Positions 1-9,530 of a stretch of DNA of 64,000 nt are shown in pieces. Under the pieces are notes generated by a model that had not been told where the DNA came from, made no database searches, and saw nothing but the letters and a program-made list of their open reading frames with translations. Each line of letters begins with the position of its first letter. The first letter of the stretch is position 1. The translations under genes were made by a program, and so were the position numbers. Source of the stretch: Prevotella sp. OH937_COT-195 (GTDB taxonomy: Bacteria > Bacteroidota > Bacteroidia > Bacteroidales > Bacteroidaceae). The stretch covers positions 124,001 through 188,000 of the forward strand of contig NZ_RQZH01000002.1 of the NCBI RefSeq assembly GCF_003932845.1, read 5' to 3'.

Positions 1-2
1 AA

Positions 3-1475
3 ATGAGTAATTTTGCAGTCGCTATGATAATAATGATTACCATTCTTGCATATATCGGGGTGCTTATGTTGTTCAGTAGACTGACTGCAAAGCGTTCGGA
101 CAATGACACTTTCTATCGCGGCAATCGTCGTTCGGCGTGGTACATGGTTGCTTTCGGCATGGTTGGTGCCAGCATCTCCGGCATAACGTTCGTATCGGTA
201 CCAGGAATGGTTATGACTACACAGATGACATACATTCAGACATGCCTTGGTTTCATTTTCGGATATATTGCCGTGGCGTTCATTCTTTTACCGGTATATT
301 ATCGTCTGAACCTCACTACTATTTATAGTTACCTCGACAGGCGGCTCGGCAAAGGGGCATATAGAACCGGTTCTTGGTTCTTTCTGTTGTCAAAGATGAC
401 CGGTGCGGCAGTAAGGTTTTATGTTGTTTGCATAATTCTCCATAGATTTGTACTCTGTCAAATGGGAGTTCCTTTCGTAATAACGGTAACTGTAATGGTG
501 GGAATGATATGGCTGTACACGCGACGCGGAGGTATAAAGACACTCGTGTGGACCGACACGTTTCAGACTGTTTGCATGTTCACTGCTTTGCTACTTATTA
601 TATATAATGTTATGGGAGAACTCGGTTTAGGAATTGGCGATGCAGTGAGGGCTGTTGCTGCCGATGAACACTCACGCATGTTTGTTACAGACGACTGGGT
701 TTCGCGGCAGAATTTCTGGAAACAGTTCTTTAGTGGCATATTCATCGTTGTCGTTATGACCGGTCTCGATCAGGACATGATGCAGAAAAATCTTACATGC
801 AAAACACTGCGAGAGGCGCAGAAAGATATGTGTACCTACGGACTGGCATTCGTTCCGGTAAATATTTTGTTCATGTCTCTCGGCATATTGTTGATGATGT
901 TGGCACAGAAAGAGGGAATGCCACTACCTGATACCGGAGACGAACTGCTGCCCATGTTTGCCGCTTCCGGATTATTGGGAAACTCGGTTGTGGTGCTGTT
1001 TACGATAGGTATCGTGGCAGCATCGTTCAGTTCGGCCGACTCGGCACTCACTGCCATGACAACGAGTTATTGTGTGGATATTCGTGAACGTAAGGACGAT
1101 GAAAAATTGCGCAGAAAGACACATCTTGCATTGGCAGTTGTTTTTACCGTTGTTATCCTCGCTGTTGACGGTGTAGGCAGTTCTTCGGTCATTGATGCCA
1201 TTTATGTGTTGTGTTCATATACATACGGACCGCTGCTCGGACTGTTTGCTTTCGGACTGCTCACGCGCCGACCGGTGAACAATCGGATTGTGCCTTATGT
1301 GGCAGTGGTATCTCCTATACTGTGTTTTGTCATGGACAAGATTGTTGGTTCGACAGTCGGATACCGCTTCGGTTACGAACTGCTCATGCTGAACGGAGCA
1401 ATGACTTTCGCAGGACTGTGGCTCGGTGGAAAAGGAAAGCAGAGGAGTTGTAAAAACAAGTGTGTTAATGAATAA
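3..1475 (+). CDS. Sodium:solute symporter (SSS family)
   Basis: A 490-residue polytopic inner-membrane protein of the sodium:solute symporter (SSF/SSS) family, which couples Na+ entry to uptake of a small solute such as a sugar, sialic acid, amino acid or vitamin. About thirteen hydrophobic segments are visible, starting right after the N-terminus. The family-typical GMVGASISGITF segment follows the first loop and SFSSADSALTAMTTSYCVDI lies near residue 345. The substrate cannot be read from the sequence. The ATG is two bases from the window edge, so a longer N-terminus is possible, but the first membrane helix follows this start as in normal family members. A YARHG gene with its own promoter lies downstream, so this gene may end an operon that begins outside the window. 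Confidence 0.85.
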   Translation: MSNFAVAMIIMITILAYIGVLMLFSRLTAKRSDNDTFYRGNRRSAWYMVAFGMVGASISGITFVSVPGMVMTTQMTYIQTCLGFIFGYIAVAFILLPVYYRLNLTTIYSYLDRRLGKGAYRTGSWFFLLSKMTGAAVRFYVVCIILHRFVLCQMGVPFVITVTVMVGMIWLYTRRGGIKTLVWTDTFQTVCMFTALLLIIYNVMGELGLGIGDAVRAVAADEHSRMFVTDDWVSRQNFWKQFFSGIFIVVVMTGLDQDMMQKNLTCKTLREAQKDMCTYGLAFVPVNILFMSLGILLMMLAQKEGMPLPDTGDELLPMFAASGLLGNSVVVLFTIGIVAASFSSADSALTAMTTSYCVDIRERKDDEKLRRKTHLALAVVFTVVILAVDGVGSSSVIDAIYVLCSYTYGPLLGLFAFGLLTRRPVNNRIVPYVAVVSPILCFVMDKIVGSTVGYRFGYELLMLNGAMTFAGLWLGGKGKQRSCKNKCVNE

Positions 1476-1505
1476 TAAAAAATGGTGTCGAGACAAAATT
1501 ATTTG

Positions 1506-1513
1506 TATCTTTG
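1506..1513 (+). promoter_or_regulatory. -7 promoter element for the YARHG gene
   Basis: TATCTTTG matches the Bacteroidetes -7 consensus TAnnTTTG. No TTG lies 20 bases upstream, so only this box is supported. It lies 49 bases before the chosen ATG and overlaps the TTG that an ORF caller might take as the start of the next gene. Confidence 0.5.
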
Positions 1514-1561
1514 TGTGCGATATATAATGTAATATACACAAATCCTTTAAAATTAACGACT

Positions 1562-1975
1562 ATGAATTTATCGAAAAACAAAAAGTCTTTGACGCTTATC
1601 TTATTGTCGGCATTGTTGACATTGACAGGAATCAACGAGGCAAAGGCACAAGTACCTTCAATTCCACGCAAGAATCGCACCACAACACAGCGCAGTAAAA
1701 GAAACTACAGCAACAACATCGTTTGGGGAACACAGTATGACTGGTTGTCAACACGATATGTTACTTATGATGATATATGTGAAATGGACAGGGGGCAGGT
1801 AAGGGTTTTGAAAAACTCCATATATGCACGGCATGGAAGGCGATTCAAAGATTCGGAATTACGAGAGTATTTCAACTCGCAGACATGGTACAATCCATGG
1901 CGCAATGAGGTGCCTGCACGCGAGTTCAACAAGTATGAGAATTACAACATCACATTCCTGCACAGGTATGAATAA
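1562..1975 (+). CDS. Secreted YARHG-domain protein
   Basis: A 137-residue protein with a signal peptide (positively charged start, hydrophobic LTLILLSALLTLTGI, ending near AKAQ). It carries one YARHG domain (PF13308): the signature IYARHGRRFKDSELREYF is followed by a W-Y-N-P motif. YARHG domains occur in extracellular or periplasmic proteins and often accompany peptidoglycan-active modules; no enzyme function is known. The ATG at 1562 is preferred because the upstream TTG at 1511 overlaps the -7 promoter box. The next gene, an M15 peptidase, starts 3 bases after the stop, so the two are probably co-transcribed and may act together on the cell wall. Confidence 0.8.
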   Translation: MNLSKNKKSLTLILLSALLTLTGINEAKAQVPSIPRKNRTTTQRSKRNYSNNIVWGTQYDWLSTRYVTYDDICEMDRGQVRVLKNSIYARHGRRFKDSELREYFNSQTWYNPWRNEVPAREFNKYENYNITFLHRYE

Positions 1976-1978
1976 ACT

Positions 1979-2863
1979 TTGAAAATAGTGAGAAAAATAT
2001 TATCACTCATGGTGGCAACACTGGTAATTGCATCAGTGTTTGCCGTAGGTTTTGGCTGTAATGAGAGAAAGACAGGAGTGGAAATACCGGGGACAGTGAC
2101 TGGAAATACGGTAGATTCAAAGGTTGGGAAAACCAATGTTAAGGAATCGACGGGAATACCCCCGGGAGCAATGGCACTTATAGAGGCTTATCCCGATTTC
2201 ATTGAAGGTTACCGCGACAACAAAATCGTCTTCAAAGATGGCAGCGAAATGATATACGATGACGGCAGAGAGAAATCATTCGAGCAGAAACTTGACGATG
2301 CCGACATTGAGGATATGTTCTCGTTCCGTTATGAAATGGATACTTGGATACCGGGATTCCAACAAGACGCAGGACGCAGTCGCAACGAGGCATTGTTCAA
2401 AAAAATGTACGGTAAATCGGCTGCGGAGGTACGAAAGCATCTTGTCAAAGTGCCTTGGTTCGGGCAGAACGTGTTGTTCACAACGGTAAACGGGGCGGCA
2501 GAGCATCTTAAGGCAGTGCGGGACGAACTTGCAAAACACCCCGGACTGAAAGCTTATTTCAAGTCGGAAGGCTCGTTCTATTGGAGACAGGTGCGAGGAG
2601 CAAAACGGCAGAGCGCACACTCATACGGCATGACAATAGACATCGGTGGCAGCTACAAGACATACTGGCTGTGGGCAAAATCCGGTGCAAGGGAGACAGA
2701 CAAGATTCCCTACAAGAACAAGATGCCGCATGAGATAGTGGAGATATTCGAGAAGCACGGCTTTATATGGGGCGGACGGTGGTATCACTACGACACAATG
2801 CACTTCGAATATAGGCCGGAGATATTACTAATGGAAAAGTATAGGAGAAACAGAGACAAGTAG
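1979..2863 (+). CDS. M15-family peptidase lipoprotein (D-Ala-D-Ala carboxypeptidase-like)
   Basis: A 294-residue predicted zinc peptidase of the VanY/M15 group, which trims peptidoglycan stem peptides. The hallmark segment S-A-H-S-Y-G-M-T-I-D-I gives the first His and Asp zinc ligands, and the C-terminal W-G-G-R-W...D-T-M-H-F-E gives the second His and the catalytic region. The N-terminus is a hydrophobic export signal ending in GFGC, a plausible lipobox, so it should be a periplasm-facing lipoprotein. There is no ATG start: TTG at 1979 or GTG at 1988 must be used, and both keep the signal. The tight spacing after the YARHG gene suggests one operon. Confidence 0.82.
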   Translation: MKIVRKILSLMVATLVIASVFAVGFGCNERKTGVEIPGTVTGNTVDSKVGKTNVKESTGIPPGAMALIEAYPDFIEGYRDNKIVFKDGSEMIYDDGREKSFEQKLDDADIEDMFSFRYEMDTWIPGFQQDAGRSRNEALFKKMYGKSAAEVRKHLVKVPWFGQNVLFTTVNGAAEHLKAVRDELAKHPGLKAYFKSEGSFYWRQVRGAKRQSAHSYGMTIDIGGSYKTYWLWAKSGARETDKIPYKNKMPHEIVEIFEKHGFIWGGRWYHYDTMHFEYRPEILLMEKYRRNRDK

Positions 2864-2872
2864 AAATTAAGA

Positions 2873-2959
2873 AGAGTTTTTAGGAGTCAAGAAATTAAGA
2901 CAACAAAATCTTTATATTTACAAAGGTTTTGTCCTAATTTCTTAACTCCTAAAAACTCT
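2873..2959. repeat. Long imperfect inverted repeat before dnaX
   Basis: The left arm AGAGTTTTTAGGAGTCAAG begins at 2873 and the right arm CTTAACTCCTAAAAACTCT ends at 2959. The pairing runs for about 31 bases with about two mismatches around an AT-rich loop of about 20 bases. It fills most of the space between the M15 peptidase and dnaX. It may act as a bidirectional terminator or be a small decayed insertion; no gene is visible in it. Confidence 0.7.
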
Positions 2960-3006
2960 CCTCGTTTCCTGAATAATCTGTTCTTGAAAATATAAAATAA
3001 ATATAA

Positions 3007-4755
3007 ATGGAATATATAGTTTCAGCCAGAAAGTACCGTCCGATGTCGTTCGACACCGTGGTGGGGCAGCAGGCACTTACCACAACGCTGAAGAACGCGG
3101 TGAGAAGTGGAAAACTTGCACACGCCTATCTATTCTGCGGACCGCGCGGAGTGGGAAAGACTACATGCGCAAGAATATTTGCAAAGGCAATCAACTGCGG
3201 ACACCCTACGCAGGAAGGCGAGGCGTGTGGGGAATGTGAGAGTTGCAATTCTTTTATGGAACAACGCTCTTACAACATATTCGAACTCGACGCGGCAAGC
3301 AACAACTCGGTAGAGAACATCAAGGCACTTATGGAACAGACACGCATTCCACCACAGGTGGGTAAGTACAAAGTGTTCATAATTGATGAGGTACACATGC
3401 TGTCAACGGCAGCATTCAATGCTTTTCTAAAGACTCTCGAAGAGCCGCCGGCACATGTAATATTCATTCTTGCAACAACCGAGAAGCACAAGATATTGCC
3501 TACAATCATATCGCGTTGCCAGATATACGATTTCGAGCGCATGACAGTGAGGAACACCGTTGAACACTTGAAGATGGTTGCAGAGAAAGAAGGAATCAAA
3601 TATGAGGAAGAAGCGTTGGAGGTAATTGCCGAGAAAGCCGACGGAGGTATGCGCGATGCACTAAGCATATTCGACCAAGCGGCATCGTTCTGTCAGGGAG
3701 ATTTGACTTACCGGAAGGTTATAGAAGACCTGAACGTACTCGATGCCGACAATTATTTCCGGGTAATAGACCTTGCACTTGAAAATAAGGCGTCAGACAT
3801 CATGGTATTGCTGAACGGCGTACTGGCAAACGGTTTTGACGGAGGAAATTTCATAACGGGACTCGCAAAACATGTAAGAAACGTGATGATGGCAAAAGAC
3901 CCGCAAACGGTGGGGCTGCTCGAAACAAGCCGGCGACAGGAAGAGAAATATGCAGAGCAGGCGAAACGCTGTACGCCGGATTTCCTTTTCAAGGCTTTGA
4001 AGATTATGAACCGGTGTGACGTTAATTATAAGCAGAGCACCAACAAACGTCTGCTTGTGGAGATTACTCTTATAGAAGTGGCACAGATAACACAAGAGGA
4101 GGACATTCCGGGTGCGGGGCTGCGCCCCCGAAGATTGAAATCCCTGTTCCGAAAATTATTTAATCAACCCTTGTCACAACAAGCGGCAGAGCAGGTGGCT
4201 GCGACAAGGGAAAGAGAAAATAACACGCTTGATTACAGACAACCGCAGGTAATAGCCATGCAAAATGTTGCAAGGTCTAACAAACCTTTGAAACTGAATG
4301 AACTCGGTCACTCATTCCGAAAACTGAGAAAAAGCACCGACACTCTTTCTAATATCAAAGAAGAGGAGGAAAATGTTGATACCGGTGAACATAAGTCTTT
4401 CACGGAAGAAGAATTGCAGTCGGTGTGGTATGCCATGTGTACACGCATGCCGCAGCATCTCACGGGAACCTCGGCACGCATAAAGAATTTGATTCCGCGC
4501 ATGACGGAGTTCCCGAAAGTGGAGGTGGTGGTTGAAAACCAACTGCTGCTCGACGATATAATGAAGATTAAGGGGAACATTCGTGCAACACTCGTTCGCG
4601 ACTTGAAGAATGACGACATAACCATTTCGTTTAGAAAGGCGGAAAGAGAAGAATTGGGAAAAGTAATGACCCGACGGGAGCAATATATCGAACTGACCGA
4701 GAAAAACGATGCCGTTGCCAAAATGCAGAAAGCATTAGGGCTTGAACTTGTATGA
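3007..4755 (+). CDS. dnaX: DNA polymerase III subunit gamma/tau
   Basis: A 582-residue clamp-loader ATPase that loads the sliding clamp and couples polymerases at the replication fork. The AAA+ module is clear: Walker A GPRGVGKTT at residues 45-53, four zinc-binding cysteines (C64, C74, C77, C80), Walker B IIDEVHML near 116-123 and the SRC arginine-finger motif near 168. Domain III follows, then a divergent C-terminal tau-like extension, as is usual in Bacteroidetes. The start ATG is the first in frame and gives the usual short N-terminus (YRP near residue 10). No internal A-rich frameshift slip site is obvious. The next gene starts 52 bases downstream. Confidence 0.97.
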   Translation: MEYIVSARKYRPMSFDTVVGQQALTTTLKNAVRSGKLAHAYLFCGPRGVGKTTCARIFAKAINCGHPTQEGEACGECESCNSFMEQRSYNIFELDAASNNSVENIKALMEQTRIPPQVGKYKVFIIDEVHMLSTAAFNAFLKTLEEPPAHVIFILATTEKHKILPTIISRCQIYDFERMTVRNTVEHLKMVAEKEGIKYEEEALEVIAEKADGGMRDALSIFDQAASFCQGDLTYRKVIEDLNVLDADNYFRVIDLALENKASDIMVLLNGVLANGFDGGNFITGLAKHVRNVMMAKDPQTVGLLETSRRQEEKYAEQAKRCTPDFLFKALKIMNRCDVNYKQSTNKRLLVEITLIEVAQITQEEDIPGAGLRPRRLKSLFRKLFNQPLSQQAAEQVAATRERENNTLDYRQPQVIAMQNVARSNKPLKLNELGHSFRKLRKSTDTLSNIKEEEENVDTGEHKSFTEEELQSVWYAMCTRMPQHLTGTSARIKNLIPRMTEFPKVEVVVENQLLLDDIMKIKGNIRATLVRDLKNDDITISFRKAEREELGKVMTRREQYIELTEKNDAVAKMQKALGLELV

Positions 4756-4807
4756 AATGCACTGCGGCATACTTATTGTTACATTGATGGTTAAATAAAA
4801 AACAGAA

Positions 4808-5329
4808 TTGGAGAAAACAAGCACTACTTTGATTCTTGCACGACATGGCGAGACTTTCGACAACGAGAACCGGATAATGCAGGGGCAGACGCAGGGCAGA
4901 TTGAACAAAATAGGGATAGAGCAGGCAAGTAAATTGGCTGCAGAAATGAAAGAACGGCATATCGATGTCTTTGTTTCGAGCGATTTGAACCGTGCCGTTG
5001 AGACATGCCGAATAGTGGCAGAACAACACGGAATGCCGGTTGTTACGACACCGTTGCTGCGCGAACGCGACTGGGGAGCCTTCACGGGGCGGTTCATACC
5101 GGATATAAAAGACGAGCCGTTTCCGGAAGACGTGGAGCCGCTCAATAGCATGCTTCACCGTGCTCAGCGTTTTCTTGACTTCATAAGCGGGCAATATCGC
5201 GGCAAAACCGTATTTGCCGTGGGTCACGGTATAATAAACAAAGCCATTCAGGCACGTTATCATAACAGACAGATGAAAGACATAGAGCCAATGTATAATG
5301 CCGAAGTGCGTACTCTCCTATTGCCTTGA
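4808..5329 (+). CDS. Histidine phosphatase (phosphoglycerate-mutase-like)
   Basis: A 173-residue cytoplasmic member of histidine phosphatase branch 1 (PF00300). LILARHGETFDNEN holds the RHG catalytic motif (H13); the conserved distal Arg and Glu (LLRERDWGAF) and a second His (AVGHGIINKAI) complete the site. It is shorter than true phosphoglycerate mutases and resembles the GpmB/CobC-like phosphatases, whose substrates vary. The only usable start is TTG at 4808, because an in-frame stop lies at 4796. It probably sits in an operon with dnaX upstream and the split sensor gene downstream. Confidence 0.8.
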   Translation: MEKTSTTLILARHGETFDNENRIMQGQTQGRLNKIGIEQASKLAAEMKERHIDVFVSSDLNRAVETCRIVAEQHGMPVVTTPLLRERDWGAFTGRFIPDIKDEPFPEDVEPLNSMLHRAQRFLDFISGQYRGKTVFAVGHGIINKAIQARYHNRQMKDIEPMYNAEVRTLLLP

Positions 5330-5344
5330 CCGGCTGATACCAAT

Positions 5345-8300
5345 TTGAAAGAATACAATTTATACATAAATAGTGTACCATTCTATATACAAAAAATCCG
5401 CTCGTGTATTCCGGCTTTCCTATGGATAGCCACATTTTTTCTGCTCGGTGCTTGTGACCGTAAAGATAATACGAAGACTCTCTCGGAGATGGAATACCAT
5501 TACAACGAACGGCTATCCTCTCTTTCTGCCGATGGCAAGGGCTATTGGGTGGGAGGTGAGACGGGTATCGTATGGCATGTAGATGAGCAAGGCAGACATC
5601 GCCATGCCACGGGATTGGATCGCATATACGATGTCGTTCGCGATCACCGGTCTCCTTCCAAGGTGTGGATAGCTTCACGCAATGCCGGATTGCAACTCTG
5701 GCAGTTGGCAGGAGACAGTATGATACATCGCAAAACCTATACCATTCCATGTAAGGGCAATCGCTATTCGCCATACGATATAGAACTAACAGACAGTCGG
5801 ATATTCGTGGCAACATCTCAGGGATTGTATGGAATGACAACCGGAGACGACGAACCACAACTTAAACGTATCTATCCATCGGCCGACAATACCGGACAGA
5901 AAGAGGGTATTGCCCTATCCGGTAAGTCATCTTTGTCTTGTCGATGACGAATATCTGTTTGCTGCCACTCACGAAGGTGTTGTATGTCATTCCTTAAACA
6001 ACGGTAAGACCACTTTAAGGCATGAGGGCTTTCGTGCAAATGCCTTGTCTGTATGCGACGGAAAGATATATATTGTATTTGAAAACAAAATGATAGTGGA
6101 GAATCCCGACGGCAGTTCCGTGCAGGAATATCCGCTACCTGCTGTTGCACAAGCATTCTACAAGGTTGGTAATATGCATTATTTCGTCTCGCCATCGTGC
6201 ATACGTCTTTCTGCCGATCTGAAGAATTTTACCTCCATTCCGTTGCGCCATAATATCCCGGGCACCTCGCATAATTCCGTGTTGCCCGATGACGGTAACG
6301 GATTCTCGCTGATGATAACCGACAATGCCGTATGGAAGATACCCCACCATTTGGGTGTGTTCAATGGCGATGCACCCGTATTGTCGTCTTGTTACAGCGA
6401 GACCGGTTTTTACTATCTTAACAATCGCAACGAACTCTTCATTCAGTCGGGCGGCAAGGGTTATGCAAAGAAAATCTATGATTTCTCAACAGACAATGCT
6501 CCAACCGACATTTGCGCCATAGGTAATACCATTTACTACTGCAATGCCAATAATAAACTATATTGTGCCGACTTTGGCAGTTCGCACCTTATCAACGAAC
6601 TGTTTGTGCGACCGAAGACTATATATCAGTCGGGGACACGCATTACGGCAATGTCTGCCGTGTCGGCGACAAAGAAAATCCTTTTAGGTCTTCAGGACTT
6701 CCTTCTAAGTATAGATACCCGGACAGGACATGTTGATACCCTGCAACAAATTAACAATAAGTATGTCACTGCCATAAGCCATGTTCCGCATAGCGAAGAC
6801 ATTTATGTCTCGACGCTCAACGATGGCATCTTCTGCCTTTCGGGAGACGAGGTATATCCCGTCAAGGATACAGAGCGTTACGCTTTCATACACGACCTGC
6901 TGGTAAACAATGGCTACGAGCGAAACATTCTCTTTCTTACAAATCACAAGTTGCTTTCTTTGGGAGCCGATTCCATAGAAGCCAATGGCAACAAACGGCT
7001 GTTCCTCGTCAACGACAGCATTATCTATACAATTCCCGAAGCCGGCGTGCATAAATACATTGTCAGAGGAAAGAAACTGAAAGACTGTGGCGTGTTATAT
7101 GCCGACATTAGGTTTAATGCCCGTGCCGGCTTTGTGAGAAACAACCGGCTCTATCTCGGTTCCGACCTTGGCATGGCCGTTCTTTCTCCGTCTAATGAGA
7201 AGGAATTGGAATGGATTACTTTCGATGACAAGGTAGTGAATATGCAGTTCATATTGTTAATAACATTGGCAGTTATACTTATTGTTGCCTTATATTTCTT
7301 TTCGAGGCATCGCCGTCATCGCTCGCAGAAACGCCAGTTACAGGCTCGCATCGATGATCTGCGCCGGCGTGCGGAAGGTTTGAACGCCATGCTTGCCCGG
7401 CTCGATGAGAAAGGGAAGACCTCCATTGCCGACATAAACGGCAGTATAGACCAAATAGACATCAATACAACTAATATCGTAAGAACAAACGAACAGATAA
7501 AGCAAATCTCTGACCGCATTATGCGTCTCAATCGTGATACCGCTTTGCAGATGGTGAAGGTTATCGACCGCCAGATAGAGGAGATACGAGACACCGGCTT
7601 TTATGAACGGACACTGCTTGTAAAGGAGTCTGAACGGGCGCGGAACTCCGAAGATGTTGACTTGATTATAAGTCAGAGCAGCCGAAACGAACTATGGTTG
7701 AACCATGTACACGACCTTGAGGAGCGTATTCGGAAATTCCGCCTCTCCACAGATGGTACAATGACTTTGCCGGGCATCAACGAACAAATAGCCGTCCGCC
7801 TCGACAAAATTACCGAGGACTGCCATCATAAGCCGTTGTCGGAAGTACATGCCGATTTCATCACCATCAGACAGGAGTACGAACAAATATTCTCAGACAA
7901 GGCATTGGAAAGTGTACGGCAGTATATCACCACAACCCGAAATGCTCTGAAAGACCTGCGGAACTACCATTACGTCGTTGCAGAACTGGCAACAGAATTG
8001 GAGCATATAGAGAAAGAAATAGATGTGCGCGACCGTATCATCATGTTGCGCACACTGCATGGCATAGACGAACGCCTGAAACAAATACGCCTGCTTGTCA
8101 GTCTGTACGACCTTATGCAAGAGTATGCTTGTAAGCATAATGCCGTGGTAAAAGAAAACGAAGCACGGAGAATGCGCAAGTTTGAGTCGAAACTATTCGA
8201 CGAGATAAGCATGGCTGCCCGTGATACCACAAGCCGGATTGCTTCCTGCATCGTTCAACTTTATGATAGTTTCTGTCAGACCGACCGCGAGGTGATGGAA

Positions 8301-8540
8301 GAGATACTGCGATTCAATGGTTCGGGCAGTCAGCAGGTAAAAGTATTGATGCTCCTTTTGGCCGATCCCAAGGTTAAACGCACACTGCTGCCCGGCATGA
8401 TAGGTGTGCTGGGCAACCTCAATCCCGTTATCAGCCGTCTCTATCATGGCAAGATAGGAGAAAACTTGGGCTTGCTGAAAGCCTACTGCGATAATAATCC
8501 TTATACAATGATTTATTATTTGTTAAAACTTGTGGAATAA
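5345..8540 (+). pseudogene. Frameshifted membrane sensor-like protein (propeller + TM + coiled coil)
   Basis: Two adjoining reading frames look like one gene. The first (5345-5947, 200 codons) gives an export signal ending in LLGAC, probably a lipoprotein or membrane signal, then propeller-like blades (YWVGGETGIVWHVD, VWIASRNAGLQLW, IFVATSQGLYGM). The second (open from about 5910 to 8540) continues the same blade pattern (LFAATHEGVV). It has one membrane helix (FILLITLAVILIVALYFF, near 7250-7305) and then about 400 residues rich in coiled coil and helix. The switch needs a +1 shift near 5905-5945. This architecture resembles Bacteroidetes one-component sensors with a periplasmic propeller, but I see no kinase or clear helix-turn-helix output domain. 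It may be a true pseudogene or an assembly error. Confidence 0.72.
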
Positions 8541-8565
8541 TTACTTCGCTTATTATCAGAGTTTT

Positions 8566-8620
8566 AAGGTAGTTGCATTTGCTTATTTTTAGAAAATAAC
8601 AGAATGCAACTATCTTTTTT
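8566..8620 (+). terminator. Rho-independent terminator
   Basis: AAGGTAGTTGCATT pairs with AATGCAACTATCTT across an AT-rich loop that is itself partly paired (TTATTTT/AAAATAA), followed by a run of T. It ends the upstream sensor transcript. Confidence 0.8.
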
Positions 8621-8633
8621 ATGCCTTTTATCA

Positions 8634-8641
8634 TATCTTTG
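8634..8641 (+). promoter_or_regulatory. -7 promoter element of the phosphate-scavenging set
   Basis: TATCTTTG matches TAnnTTTG just downstream of the terminator, 50 bases before the acid phosphatase ATG. No TTG is found at the expected -33 position, which could mean that an activator is needed. Confidence 0.55.
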
Positions 8642-8690
8642 CATCAGTGAAAACGAAACAATAAATTAAAAACCTATTAAATTTTAACTT

Positions 8691-9479
8691 ATGACAAAGA
8701 AAACTATTTTTGTTGCATTGCTGACTTTCCTGTCGGTATCAACATTTGCACAGACAACTACCAAGATTAAGGATGTACGTACTAAGCCCGACCTTTATTT
8801 CCTGCAAGAAGGACAACAGGCAAGTTCTCTCGATCTTCTTCCACCGCCTCCACAGCCGGGAAGCGTTCAATTTCTCTACGATGAGGCACAATATCATTGG
8901 GGAAAGATGCAGCGAGACACACCACGCGGCGATCAGGCGGTAGCCGATGCCCGTGTAGGTGGCGATGGCGTACCTAAGGCTTTCTCCGAAGCATTCGGCA
9001 TAACAATAAGCAAGGAGACAACGCCGGAAATCTATAAACTTGTGCTTAATATCCGTGAAGATGCCGGCGACCTGTCTACACGCGGTGCAAAGAAGCACTA
9101 TATGCGTGTTCGTCCTTTCGCTTTCTATAAAGAAATGACTTGCAACCCAGAGCAGCAGCAGGAACTTTCCACCAACGGCTCTTATCCTTCCGGTCATACG
9201 GCTATAGGCTGGGCAACGGCACTTGTGCTTTCTGAAATCAACACAGATCGTCAGAACGAGATTCTTAAACGCGGGTATGAAATGGGGCAGAGCCGTGTCA
9301 TCTGTGGATACCACTGGCAAAGCGACGTGGATGCAGCACGTATCGTGAATGCGGCAGTTGTGGCACGCCTGCATGCCGAGCCGGCTTTCCAAGCACAGAT
9401 GGAGAAGGCTAAGAAAGAGTTTGCCAAACTCGTAAAAGAAGGTAAGGTGGCAAAGAGCACTTTTAATGCAGCTGACTAA
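8691..9479 (+). CDS. Class A non-specific acid phosphatase (PAP2 superfamily)
   Basis: A 262-residue secreted phosphatase that releases inorganic phosphate from organic phosphomonoesters in the periplasm. A clear signal peptide ends in STFAQ near residue 21. All three motifs of the PAP2/class A signature are present: K134-x6-R141-P142, PSGH at 166-169 and S201-R202-x5-H208-x3-D212. The length is close to PhoN/PhoC enzymes. It is followed 51 bases later by an OprO/P-like porin and then a phytase-type phosphatase, which points to a phosphate-acquisition operon. Confidence 0.92.
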   Translation: MTKKTIFVALLTFLSVSTFAQTTTKIKDVRTKPDLYFLQEGQQASSLDLLPPPPQPGSVQFLYDEAQYHWGKMQRDTPRGDQAVADARVGGDGVPKAFSEAFGITISKETTPEIYKLVLNIREDAGDLSTRGAKKHYMRVRPFAFYKEMTCNPEQQQELSTNGSYPSGHTAIGWATALVLSEINTDRQNEILKRGYEMGQSRVICGYHWQSDVDAARIVNAAVVARLHAEPAFQAQMEKAKKEFAKLVKEGKVAKSTFNAAD

Positions 9480-9530
9480 CAGCCGCCTTTTAACATCACC
9501 ATACTCATAAGAAACAAATTTATCTGAAAG

